Assembly: GCA_035079385.1 (NCBI GenBank) | Contig: JAVHKY010000054.1 | Coordinates: 13,434,501-13,498,500 of the forward strand | Source of the DNA: Aspidiotus rigidus | Lineage: Eukaryota; Arthropoda; Insecta; Hemiptera; Diaspididae | DNA length: 64,000 nucleotides | Direction of reading: 5' to 3' | Part shown: one piece after another, positions 1 through 10,959 of the stretch | How the letters are laid out: each line of letters begins with the position of its first letter | How positions within the stretch are numbered: position 1 is the stretch's first letter | Program-made: the position numbers and the translations under genes | Notes under the pieces: model-generated | Told to the model about the DNA's origin: nothing | The model's database searches: none | The model's input: only the letters and a program-made list of their open reading frames with translations

Positions 1-348
1 GTAACTGGACCTACTTTAGGGACTTCGAAATGTGTGACCTGTGACGAGATAGGACCCATTTCTGAATTGGCAGTAATACCCATCCTACAAGTCACATATA
101 TAACTCGAGAGTCGAAATTTTTCCAAGTCCCCCTCCTATAGAATCAATGCGGTTTCTCAATTTATGGCCAGAAATACTAGACGAAGTCATACTCAAGCGA
201 GTAATACCAACGGAGTAATTTACAATTTTAGCCACAGAATTCCCCTCCTATCATACACGGCTAGAAGGGCGAAATTTTAACAGGGAACCTGTTAAACTCT
301 CGAGCCATAGGAGGGGGACTTGGAGAAATTTCGACTCTCGAGATATAC

Positions 349-465
349 ATGTGACCTATCATGACATAAAAGACACATCTCTGAATTGGCAGCAAAGCCC
401 ATCCTCCGAGGGTAGGTATTACGGCCAATTCAGAGATGGGTCCCTTATCTCGTGACAGGTCACAT
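349..465. repeat. Palindromic repeat with GTGACCTG termini
   Basis: The two halves are inverted copies: ATGTGACCT at the left pairs with AGGTCACAT at the right, and CATCTCTGAATTGGC pairs with GCCAATTCAGAGATG around a short centre. A lone copy of one arm lies at about 27-90. A shorter-looking element with the same GTGACCTG ends lies at 28757-28894. It has the form of a foldback MITE; no protein is encoded. Confidence 0.7.
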
Positions 466-855
466 ATTTCGAAGTCCCTAAAATAGGTCTAGTTCACTGA
501 TGACGTCCTATTTTATACTAGGTTTGTAGTAGGTCTAGGAACTAGCTTTATACTAGGCCTAGACTCGCTTGAATTCTCAATACCAAAACCAATTTGACCC
601 ATAAAACAGGTTCCTTACGTTCCTCGTTTAACTTCGTTAAGAAAGCCCTCACGTCGTTTCTCCAAGTTTTTTGCTGGTTTCCAACTCCCCCTTTTATCAT
701 ATATGACTCAAGAGTCGACATTTTCTAAATCCCTCTCCTATCATATATTATGTATAGCTCGAGAGTGAAAATTTTTCCAATTTTTTGTCGGACGGCGCAT
801 GGCTAATTTCTCAAAAAACCCCCTGTTGAAACTGATCTACTACGTTACCAGATTG

Positions 856-905
856 TAACGTCACAAGGGCGGCCGATCTATGACGTCATCAAACTGTGAC
901 GTCAC
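856..905. promoter_or_regulatory. Cluster of TGACGTCA-like (CRE) palindromes inside repeat DNA
   Basis: TAACGTCAC (about 856), TGACGTCAT (881-889) and TGACGTCAC (897-905) lie within 50 bp. A second triple cluster is at 16632-16677. The motif equals the CREB/ATF binding site, but both clusters sit inside the dispersed repeat family. They may simply be repeat sequence, and regulatory use is unproven. Confidence 0.3.
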
Positions 906-1140
906 AGACTCCGCCCTCAAGCTATATATGATAGGCGGGGGACTCAGCAAAATTTTCCAGCTCCGAGCTTTGCCGGGCGATGGACGGCGAATGTTTTTTC
1001 CGAGAAACTCTCTGATAAAACAGGTTCCGGTCAGAATTTCGGCTGTCGAGGTGTGTTGAAAATTTTTGACTTTCGAGTTTTAAATGGTAGGAGATGAACT
1101 TGGGGTAAATTTCGACTTTCAAGTTATATATGTTGAGTGT

Positions 1141-2298
1141 GGGACTTGGAAATGATTGAAACCTCGATTCTCGATTCCCGGACATATTTTCGAGGCCGTT
1201 TTACCGACACCAAATTACTTCTCCGACAACCCAAAATATCGACATTAATTTTTCCGACATTTAATTTGCCGAAAACTTTTCATTCCGACGAGTCTTTTTT
1301 CCGACAACTATACTTTGACTGTCGACATCCATTTCATCGCACCCACTATTCCGGCACCATTGAGACAGATGGAAAAAAACAACAGCTAATGGTGACAGTG
1401 GGGTAGACCTCTGTACATGCTTTCAGTATTGCAAGTTCAAAATCACTCATGAATCGGTCCGGATTGCATTGCGCCAGATGGACTCGTCAACGGCTTGTTG
1501 GACAATCTGGAGAACTGTCGTACGATATAAAGAGGCACACTACTTTATACATCAAGATTCATTCCGAAAGCACTGAGCGGTTGTGGTTTGATTGAAGCTC
1601 CACGTATACTGTGTACCTTGCGTTTTGGTCTCGAAGTTCGACTATGTATAATAGAATGACCAAACGGAAAACAAAAAGATGAGGAAATTTCGATAAAGAA
1701 CTCGCTTTACAAGGGGCTTTTTTTGACAAATGGTCGGTGTTCACCATGCGCCGTTTCTCCGGAAAATTGTATTTCTCCAGAGGTCCAGAGGACGGGGTCT
1801 GTAGCTTACCTTAGGAACAAACAAAATTTTCAAAAGTTGATCGTAGGTACCCGAGGACTTCGAAGGAAGAATAGAAAAGGAAGGGGGAATTGGAAAAAAT
1901 TGGAGCGACTTTCGAGCTATGTAGGTGGATGATGGGAAAGATGGGCTAAGGGATTTGGAAATTTTGAGGAGGACGCAGACTCTGACCTATTTTGAAGACT
2001 TGGAAAAATGTTGAAAGCTGCGACTTATTTTTCAAACTTGTCTCCACGTTTATCATTGACGTCACGGACTAATCTTCGAATCAAATTCCCACGAACATTT
2101 CACTCGTTAAAGTATGAGAGGATGTAGTTAGTAGAGGCGTCAGCCGGAGGTGTGAAGTCAGTACAGTCAACTAATTACAATACATTAGTTAAAGCCTGTG
2201 CAGAGACGCAATTTTCTACTGTGCAACGCCGGCCACCTTTACGATTAGCTTTGCTTACTTATTCTGCTCCTCCTGAAACGTTCAAATGATGTACTTAC
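1141..2298. other. Repeat-rich non-coding stretch, no gene recognised
   Basis: Apart from the CCGACA block, this part holds fragments of the AAGTCCCC unit (near 1886-1920 and 1975-2010). Several short open frames up to about 90 codons show no recognisable domain. Confidence 0.5.
1190..1330. repeat. Degenerate short tandem repeat with CCGACA motif
   Basis: Words such as TTTTACCGACA, TTCTCCGACAA, TTTTTCCGACA, CATTCCGACGA and TTTTCCGACAA recur about every 20-35 bases. The open frame across the block is a by-product. A similar run of CGACACCAAA words is seen at 5070-5140. Confidence 0.45.
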
Positions 2299-2480
2299 AC
2301 AACGGGATAGATGGTTTACCAAGTGGAGAGCCATTTAAGATAGGGTCATCTGATCCTGAGATCACCGTAGCACAGCAGCCTTCTGGTTTGCCATGAACAC
2401 AATAAATTACTCTATTTTTTGGATTTTCACCTGGTATTCCAGTTCGGTCGTCGGAACCGTAAACGTTTTTCGGCAAGAAC
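2299..2480 (-). CDS. Candidate internal exon of an unrecognised host gene
   Basis: On the minus strand a 182-bp open segment is bounded by a good acceptor (T-rich tract then TTTAG, AG at 2482-2481) and a canonical donor (GTAAGT at 2298-2293). The open frame encodes about 60 residues, beginning FLPKNVYGSDDRTGIPG and containing a cysteine cluster CVHGKPEGCC, then SGSDDPILNGSPLGKP. Composition is unlike the transposon relics nearby. I do not recognise the family; the cysteines and glycine/proline content would suit an extracellular protein, which is only inference. No partner exon was identified in the window. A chance frame with lucky splice signals is the alternative. Confidence 0.4.
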
Positions 2481-2539
2481 CTAAACACAGACACAAAAAA
2501 ATCGACCTGTTTAATTTGAAAAATTATTGAAATTAACAT

Positions 2540-3885
2540 TATTATACGAATACACTGACGGTTTTAAAGATAAACCTTCGACAAACTCCTCCTTTCTCCA
2601 TTTTATTGTAGTCTACCTTTTTGACGAGTCGACGTAATTTGGACGAGGAGTATTGAAAACAGTGGAGTTCGCAGTTTATAATTCTGAGCTAGAAGCCAGG
2701 TCGTTGAAAGTTTCCTTAGAGCAATCTTATACTTCAATGGAGGAACAAGTAAAATTGGATAGGCTTCTTTAGAGTATTTTTGGATAGGTATGATTTACCA
2801 TATTTTTCAATAGAATACTGTAGGTCATATTATTCATCGCTATTTTCACTCCCGTTTATAGTCGTTAATCTTATCACCCGACAAATTGATGAGAAGTCCG
2901 GTCCGGTCGATTGAGAGTGAGCGCTTTTATAGTTACGTAAAATATTGTTGAGTAAAATCATAGAGAGCAGGAAAAATGAGGTATCTCGCTTACACAATTT
3001 TATTTTCAAACTTCATCTGCCAAAAGATGGCATAATATCTCGCCAAATCACACAAATATTATTGCACGAAGATATTTAATGATAGCGGAATAGTAATTAA
3101 AAAGTCATCTTATCAATTTTTTATTGATTTATTATTTGAACGATTAATTGTTTTCGTTTCGCAGATATTTTTCACGCAATCATCGGTGACAAAAACATAG
3201 CGATTTGGTAACCAAACTTTAAAGATCTGCTCTCTACAGCTTCCGATAACTAAACTTTACGAACGTAATACGCGCGAGTTGTATTTATTGTATGTACTCA
3301 ATCTCGTCTCCCATTCTTTTCCTGCATTTAAAGGAATTCATTTAATCATCCGACTGCAAATAAACAGAACAATTTTTCTCGCGTAAAACCAATTTCTGGA
3401 CTTACTTTATCAAAGTAAATATGCTGTTTACATCATCCGTAGTACGTAGGGGGGTAAAATAATCCATCTAAATTATGGAGCTGAATTGTTAACTATGGCT
3501 AAAGATTTTAAATGACTTTTGATGATAATTAAAATAGTTCAAAATTGACTCATTATTACAGATAACTCGAGCAAAGAGCGGGAATTTGAGAAGGTTATTG
3601 CTACGAAAAAGCAAAAGTATACGACACTAAACAACGAGCTTCTCGAGAAAATACCTGCCGGTAAAATGTCTGTTTCTTTCCTGGTTCTCTTCCTACTCTA
3701 ATAGGCCATCATAAAACCTGCGGTACCTACTTCAGAAAAAAAAAATGTATTAAGAGTTCGTTTCACGCGATATTGTCGATTTATACGTATGAACCTTGAA
3801 AACTTTTTCACACGGCACCAAGCGACGTAAAATGGGAGTTATCTACCCCATACCGTAGTAATTCTACGAGAACATGTACTCTCGT
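2540..3885. other. AT-rich unique sequence, nothing recognised
   Basis: No long open frame, RNA gene or strong repeat was seen. The composition suits intron or intergenic DNA next to the candidate exon at 2299-2480. Confidence 0.5.
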
Positions 3886-4230
3886 TTATCTTTCGTATTT
3901 ATGACCCAAGTTAGGCATCAACACGAGTTTGATTTCAACTTCTAATGGAATATAGATGCGCCTATCTTGGGACACCGTTCTGACACAGACCAAAAGACCT
4001 GCATTTATTTTTGCAATATAATCAGCCTCAACAAAAGCAATATCGCTACCTCTTTTAAAGTTGGTCTTATATAAAATGGAGGGGCGTATGTTGGCTGATG
4101 AGGCTGTGAGCGTCGTGTATATAGCACACACACATGTATTCTGCACACAATGGATGCTTAGGTAAACTGCACACATACTTATAAGATGATTAAAGAATTG
4201 TGCACGATTAATAAATAGTGGAGTGGGCAA
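3886..4230 (-). CDS. Unrecognised 114-codon open frame
   Basis: This open frame on the minus strand is long for AT-rich DNA, and its second half (RGSDIAFVEADYIAKINAG, then IYIPLEVEIKLVL) has a protein-like composition. The first half is rich in Cys, His and Ile and looks less like coding sequence. No domain is recognised, and splice sites and partners were not identified. A chance frame or decayed transposon piece is as likely as a gene. Confidence 0.18.
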   Translation of the reverse strand: MPTPLFINRAQFFNHLISMCAVYLSIHCVQNTCVCAIYTTLTASSANIRPSILYKTNFKRGSDIAFVEADYIAKINAGLLVCVRTVSQDRRIYIPLEVEIKLVLMPNLGHKYER

Positions 4231-5838
4231 AATAGCTTTTTCATCTACTCTAACAGGGTTGTTGTGAAGCCATCGTCTTCGTCATTTTGGTGGGGGGGGG
4301 GGGGGGTATTTATAAAGTTTTTTATTATTTTATTTTTTAATTTTTGTTGGTCACAAGAAATTAAAGTTTCAGGGAGATTTTTTCATTGAACCTACGGGAT
4401 CACAACACCCCACTGTAATAAATGCAGGAGTATTCTCGAGTAATGACTCAACTAACGGAATCACGCGTATATGTATTCCCTCACTCCGATCTGAAAAAAT
4501 ATCATCTTGTTGAGACGCGAACACACATAGTACCATTTTAGAAGTGATCAGTCTACTGCAACTTATACCATTTCGTACTCACGCACCGAAAGTTGAATAA
4601 CTATTGTAGTTCCTGTGTCTCCCGGATTTATTTGCTTTTGTAGACCGCTTGACAGAATTTCAGGTAGACACATATGTGGACATTCGCAGAGTCTCGACAT
4701 TCCACAGTAGTAAGGAATATTTACGCTCAAAATCAATCAAGAATTGACAGGGGTGCCGTGAGGCCATTTTCTTGAAGATGATTCTTCGTAGGAAATTTAG
4801 GGGGAACGGTCTTTTCCTTTGTTCTCGTAACATTATTGGGGGTCTTTTTTTTTTTGCTTGTTAAAATTTTTTTTGGGGGGGGCGATATCTTCTTAATCTT
4901 TGGGGGATCACGACACCCCTGCAGAATTGATACCGCCATCCACGAATATCGGGCTGGAACCATATCAAGGCAACAATATTTGAAACGTACCAGTTATCAC
5001 CTTTGTCCACCATAATTTTTTTCCTTTTGACGTGGAACACGTCCATACGCTGGGTACGAAATTGGAAAAGCGACACCAAAAACCTGACACCAAAAAATGA
5101 CAGCTGAACCGACATCGACACCAAAACCGACACTTGAATATCCATAATTTGAAAGAAAAAAAGGTTCATGCTATGTATTGTAGTAAGCCTGCAATAAAAG
5201 GTAATTGAAACCTATATGAACGAGATTGGGTACCTACCCTAAACTCTGTATATAAGATTCATTTGTTCTCACTACTACAGCTATATGCAGGTAAGTTGAT
5301 ATTTTACCTACTGAGATATATTCCTATTCTGAATGAGAGGGTGGGAGAGTGTAATAAGAGAGAAATTTCATAAATGTTCAACCGAAGTCAATCAGTGCGC
5401 CTCTGGTTTTCATCAAGTTCACTTCTTCCAAATAAAGAATATTATATCCATCTATTTGACTATTCTATTTTTCATAGTGGTTCATTTATCTACTAGTTTA
5501 TTGAATTCTCCTTATTGTCGTTGTGCGAATTTTCATTTTTTAATTAAATACCTAATTTATTTATTCATTTTCGCGAGTTTTCTGTTTTTTTTTTTTTTTT
5601 TGTAGTTTTTTTTTCTTATTTGTTCGTTTATTTTTTTGGTGTTTATTATTTATTCATTGATTCATTCATTTATTGTCTTCAATTAATTTTTTTTTGATAA
5701 TTAATTTTTCTCATTTATTCATCTATTTTTTTCTCATTTTTTGTGAAGTGCGTTTTTTTTTTGTGTTAGTTATTGATCTTCCCGGAAGTGCTAAGTTTTT
5801 ATGCATTGGTACTGAATTCTCAAAGTTAATAAATAATT
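4231..5838. other. T-rich low-complexity stretch, no gene recognised
   Basis: This contains a run of about 16 G (near 4290), a degenerate CGACACCAAA repeat (5070-5140), and long T tracts at 5580-5760. Two places (about 4395 and 4905) share a GGGATCACRACACCCC word, suggesting another small dispersed repeat. No coding sequence is supported. Confidence 0.45.
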
Positions 5839-7846
5839 ATGAACTTGAGAGATATTATTTGTGATTTACCATCAAGTTCTCATATGACAGATGAAGAAAT
5901 ATTGTACCGTCATAATGTAACTGTAATGGAAACTGATACATTAGATTCAATAAATATAAATTTTATTGAGAAAAGCAATTCATCTTTGACATTAGATATT
6001 TCTAAAGAGAGGAGGAAGGAACCAAATAGTGAAACCTGTTTTGAATATAGAGAGAGGGCAACTCAAACCCAACTGATAAAGAAATCAAATGCGGAGAAAT
6101 GTCGTGCATATAGGAAAAGAAATAATAAAAAAATCTGAAGAGAAAAAGAAGAAATCAAATGCTGAAAAGTGTCGTGAATATAGAGAGAGGCAAAGAAATG
6201 AGTTGCTTAAATCTAAACTTGATTCTCAAATGAAATCTAATGAACAAAATTCTGTTGAATTAACAAACAATGGTGAAAATGTTTTGAATATAGAGAGAGG
6301 ACAAGCCAAACCCAACCGATAAAGAAATCAAATGCGGAGAACTGTCGTGCATACATGGAAAAAAAGGTAATAAAAAAAAAATCTGAGGAGAAAAAGAAGA
6401 AATCTAATGCTGAAAAGTGTCGTGAATATAGGGAGAGGAAAAGAAATGAGGAGTTGCTTAAAAATGATTCAAATTCCCAAACAAAATCTAATGAACAAAA
6501 TTCTGTTGAATTAACAAATAATGGTGAAATGTGTTTTGAATATAGAGAGAGGACAAGCCAAACCCAACGGATAAAGAAATCAAATGCGGAGAACTGTCGT
6601 GCATATATGGAAAAAAAGGTAATAAAAAAAAAATCTGAGGAGAAAAAGAAGAAATCTAATGCTGAAAAGTGTCGTGAATATAGGGAGAGGAAAAGAAATG
6701 AGGAGTTGCTTAAAAATGATTCCAATTCCCGAACAAAATCTAATCAACAAAATTCTGTTGAATTAACAAATAATGGTGAAATGTGTTTTGAATATAGAGA
6801 GAGGACAAGTCAAACCCAACCGATAAAGAAATCAAATGCGGAGAACTGTCGTGCATATATGGAAAAAAAAGTAATAAAAAAAAAAATCTGAGGAGAAAAA
6901 GAAGAAATCTAATGCTGAAAAGTGTCGTGAATATAGGGAGAGGAAAAGAAATGAGGAGTTGCTTAAAAATGATTCCAATTCCCAAACAAAATCTAATCAA
7001 CAAAATTCTGTTGAATTAACAAATAATGGTGAAATGTGTTTTGAATATAGAGAGAGGACAAGTCAAACCCAACCGATAAAGAAATCAAATGCGGAGAACT
7101 GTCGTGCATATATGGAAAAAAAGGTAATAAAAAAAAAATCTGAGTAGAAAAAGAAGAAATCTAATGCTGAAAAGTGTCGTGAATATAGGGAGAGGAAAAG
7201 AAATGAGGAGTTGCTTAAAAATGATTCCAATTCCCAAACAAAATCTAATCAACAAAATTCTGTTGAATTAACAAATAATGGTGAAATGTGTTTTGAATAT
7301 AGAGAGAGGACAAGCCAAACCCAACCGATAAAGAAATCAAATGCGGAGAACTGTCGTGCATACATGGAAAAAAAGGTAATAAAAAAAAAATCTGAGTAGA
7401 AAAAGAAGAAATCTAATGCTGAAAAGTGTCGTGAATATAGGGAGAGGAAAAGAAATGAGGGGTTGCTTAAAAATAATTCCAATTCCCAAACAAAATCTAA
7501 TCAACAAAATTCTGTTGAATTAACAAATAAGGAGAAAAAGAAGAAATGTAATGCTGAAAAGTGTTATGAATATAGGGAGAGGAAAAGAAATAAGGAGTTG
7601 CTTAAAAATGATTCCACAAAAAGACCTGCTGAACAAATGTCTGATATGCCTAATGTCAAGAAACATAGAGGTTTGTGTACAATGGCTGATAGTTTATTTG
7701 AAAAATTGTTCACAAATAATGCTTTTGGTTATGTTTGTAATATTTGTGATCGTATTTGGTTTCAAAATGATTTAAAAAGAATCCCTCCTGAATGTGTACC
7801 CTTCTTAGCTGATGAATTTCCTGGCGAAGAGATTATTAATTTTTAA
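5839..7846 (+). pseudogene. Helitron-related N-terminal protein relic with expanded internal repeats
   Basis: The frame opens at ATG 5839 (MNLRDIICDLPSSSHMTDEE) and runs into a highly basic region built from KSNAEKCREYRERKR-type motifs. It ends with KLFTNNAFGYVCNICDRIWFQNDL and stops at 7846. The NPFGxxCxxCDRLWF-like block followed by NDL is, from my knowledge of the family, typical of the region upstream of the Rep/helicase part in animal Helitrons. The Rep HUH motif and the Pif1-like helicase are absent, so the copy is truncated after FPGEEI. Frameshifts (near 6090-6135, 6300 and 6889) and two in-frame TAG codons (7143 and 7395 areas, in SEE to SE-stop) break it. A non-Helitron repeat protein that borrowed this module cannot be excluded. 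Confidence 0.6.
6031..7530 (+). repeat. Six-copy 252-bp coding tandem repeat
   Basis: The word TGTTTTGAATATAGAGAGAG recurs at about 6038, 6281, 6533, 6785, 7038 and 7289. The spacing is therefore 252 bp (84 codons), except for a shorter first interval. Each unit encodes three variants of a short C-x-x-Y-R/M-E-R/K motif: CFEYRERT, CRAYMEKK and CREYRERKR. A partial seventh unit (7534-7610) leads into the C-terminal part. Since 252 is divisible by three, expansion would keep the frame. Indels in A runs and the two TAG codons came later and are themselves partly copied between units. Confidence 0.85.
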
Positions 7847-7849
7847 AAA

Positions 7850-8168
7850 ACACTCGACACAAACTCATCTCAGTCATTCACTCAGAGAAATTTTGCGATT
7901 AGGACGAGAACTTGGGAGTGGAACTTCTTCTGATGAGTCTTGCAGTCAGCTGAAAGCCAAGAGCCGAATTCAACTGAATTTCAACAGATAGGAGGAAAGC
8001 TGGGAGTCAGCTTCATTTGAACCTTTGCAAGCCCAAATTTTTGTAGCTCTCCCACCACATGAGTTTTCACTATCTACGTTTCGGCTTGGCAGTAATTTAA
8101 CGAAAAAATACTCCGGGTTGATCTCATACACGTGTTCCACGCTTCCTTTTTATAAAAAATATGACGTT
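7850..8168. other. Non-coding tail downstream of the Helitron-like relic
   Basis: No open frame of note. A Helitron 3' end normally carries a hairpin and CTRR; the only strong hairpin is the GC-rich one just downstream. This stretch may be the 3' region of the element after an internal deletion; that is inference. Confidence 0.3.
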
Positions 8169-8222
8169 AGGGGGGTCCGGGGGGCGAAGCCCCCCCCCTG
8201 GCGAGGCGCGAAGCGACGAGTT
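8169..8222 (+). repeat. GC-rich double hairpin
   Basis: In an AT-rich setting this 54-bp block contains GGGGGGCGAAGCCCCCC, a perfect stem around a GAA loop, followed by GGCGCGAAGCGAC, a second imperfect stem with the same loop. Such blocks near the ends of mobile elements can act as terminal hairpins. Its position after the Helitron-like relic suggests a 3' terminal region, but no CTRR end was found nearby. Confidence 0.55.
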
Positions 8223-8289
8223 TTTTTCAATTCATTATTTTTACCTTTTTTTTTCTCTCTGAGGTCATCTCAATTTACATGTCATTAAT

Positions 8290-10930
8290 AGATAAACCTC
8301 GATAGCATACCTGTACTCGTGTTTTTTGTGCAAGTGTGGCCTATTTACACTAACGGAGAGTGTGTGCAGAATGTATGTGTGGGCAATTTACCTTCCCCCA
8401 AATAAAGTCCTTTGGATTTAATTGAGTCAACTTTTGCACGTGATCAAAGTCGATCAATCGTCCAACAGTGAACCCGATTTAACATTGGATCAACGAAAAA
8501 GCGTCTTTTGATACTTTTGATTATAGGGTTAGCGATATCTGACCACAGTCAAGTCAACATTGACGACGAAAGCAACCAATTACGATAAAATTTACTAGAA
8601 TTGGTGTCGCAAATAATCATCTGTGTTTTGAGCGATAGAAACTATTGATACGTGGTAATAATGCTTTTTTCAACATGTGTAATGATTTCCTTGACAATTT
8701 CTACAGAGACCGTTCCTTTCCGATTACTTTCAAGAATCACGTACGGAAAGAAAAAACATTAGTCGCATTGATCGGAATCAACCAGTTCACTTTGACCCCA
8801 TTTTAGGCCATAGTTTTGACTGACTTCAGGGGCAGTTTCACTAGATTTTACAGTCAGCTGAAGGAGCGAGTCAAACTGACCAAAAGAAAGAAGACTGGTT
8901 GGTTTTGACTGCTTCTGTTTTTCAGTGCACAGGAAAAACTTTTCAAAAAATGCTGAATGAGTAATGCTTTTTCGTTTTTTTCAATCAAACACGGGGCTCT
9001 GTAGTCGATCTCTCAACGCAAGTCCATGACAGAAGACGAGCTTCTCGCCCTCTTAAAAAGATAATATCTCAAGGCAAAACAAGCGGTAGCGGAATGTACG
9101 ACTTGGCTCACGAAATGTACAAACTACGCTTCTCTTCTATCAGGCTGGAAAATCTTGATTTGGAAAGATTAGAGAGTTTTTATTTGATTAAGTTTCTCTT
9201 TCATCTCACGTCATGTAATAAATCGGAGCATTATTTATAAATTTATCGAACAAGCGTTTGGACGCACTCTCCAGAGTAGTAAAAACACGTACAACATTCT
9301 CAAGGAATTCAATTGACAAGAATGGAATCTAAGTCATTTTCAAACGTGTTTAGACCAATTGGGTAACTTGTTGGGGTATTATTTTGAATGTTGATTTCAA
9401 TTTTAGACCGATCAAAAAAAAAGGAGCTTCCACATTTTGATCACTTGAGTGGGGAACTAACCAAACTTTCATAGACTTCTCGAATCGCATAAATCAACGA
9501 CTCAATACAAATTGAAAACCTGAGATATTTTCAGCGAACCAGATCTACCTATAGGAGGAGCAGAGTGAATCTTTTCCCGTGTTTTCACGACTAAATTTAT
9601 GCGAATCTTCGATAAAATTATGAACAACCCATATTATTGCTCGTCTACACATCATCTACCATTACTTGTACTTACAATAAGTTCGTGTATTCGTCCATAT
9701 TGTTATTCATGATTTAAAATAATGATACTTTGGAGTGCGGATTCAGTACGATGAACTATCCAGAAACCACACATTTATCGTTCTAAGACGTAAAAATTTT
9801 TATACATCCCTCGTCGGATGAAAACACGTTCGTACGCGAACTCTCATTGACGGTACAAAAATGATAATGAGATGACACAACGCGGGCACTGCTCATAATA
9901 ATCGTAAGAGTACAAATTGTAAAAGTAAGAACCGTAAAGTACAAATTTATTCATTTGTTATGTTTGATTAGGCGACATGTAAACATCACGAAAACGAGCG
10001 GCATCTGTGATTCTAAAAAATTTAGGGCCATAGACTGGAAAGTTACAAAATCGTCGAGGTAGTCGGGTTAGTTTTATCAAATCAAAAATTATACGCATAA
10101 ATACGATATCGAGTCGATCTTCGTAATAATTAGACGTTATCACGCGTATCCTGTTTTTGCCATAATTTACAAAAAATAATTTCCGATGAATTCATGAAGA
10201 AGAGTTAGTCATAGTTTTTAAAATGTGAAAAAAATATTATGTCACTCTATCGTCGGCACTCCAGAAGACCAAAAATACTCGCATCATCCATACAACTTAC
10301 ATTTTTCCGATGAAAAGTTTATAATGAAGCTGGTGATAACACCAGAGAAAGTTCCCGTCAAATCTGAGGATTAAATACATGTTGGAACGAGATAAGATAG
10401 ACGTCTTCACACGGCACTTAAAGGTACAATGAACGTTGACACAGAACTGATTCAATAATTTTTGCTTATTTACGCAAGATATCGACTATACATAAAAGCT
10501 ACAAAGATACGAGTAACGTGTCCTGTATCCAAAAATCAATTCGTGACTTCGAAAAATTAGCGTAGCCTTTAGTACTCGTACGCTATAATATATTCAATTG
10601 TAAATCTTATTTTTTTCAAACGAGTGTATTGGGCGTTCAAAATTGATTCTGACAGATATTGTAAATTCTTTGTTGTAGAGTGATTAAACTTTAAAATAAC
10701 GAGCGTCTACTCGGTATTTGTTATTTTCTAAGCTTTCACGCTCAGGTCATGATCGAATATTGTCCGTTGATTAGATTTGCATGTGACTAATAGAGATTTG
10801 TTTACATCCGAAATGTTTTTAAATTTTGAACGTATTTTACATGGAAAGACGTCTACCAGCAATTAATATAGATATACTTTTGATAATATTTTAAAATTTC
10901 TAAAAAAAAGTCTTTTATTTTAGTTTAGAA
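8290..10930. other. Unique AT-rich sequence, no gene recognised
   Basis: Only short open frames without recognisable domains are present. I saw no tRNA- or rRNA-like sequence and no strong repeat. It may be intergenic or intronic. Confidence 0.5.
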
Positions 10931-10959
10931 AACGTGGAAAAAACTCGCGCCTTCTTTCG

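Larger units (their letters stand above)
1..1140. repeat. Cluster of short dispersed repeat units (AAGTCCCC family)
   Basis: Four or more diverged copies of one short unit occur here in both orientations. The core reads CTCGAGAGTCGAAATTTTTC, then CAAGTCCCC and CCTATCATATATAG. Clear copies lie near 103-150 (plus), 293-345 (minus), 703-790 (plus), 917-965 (minus) and 1080-1130 (minus). The same unit recurs near 11.0, 15.1, 16.9, 17.2, 22.4-24.2, 25.5, 35.2, 36.2, 50.3 and 60.05 kb. No coding sense is visible. I do not know the parent element. Confidence 0.7.

Noticed and set aside
6237..6725. 162-codon minus-strand frame rich in Phe/Ser across the 252-bp repeats
   Set aside because: Shadow of the Lys/Glu-rich repeat ORF on the plus strand; its periodicity comes from the repeat.
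8025..8288. 87-codon frame with RGVRGAKPPPWRGAKRR
   Set aside because: The basic text is a translation of the GC-rich double hairpin and not evidence for a protein.
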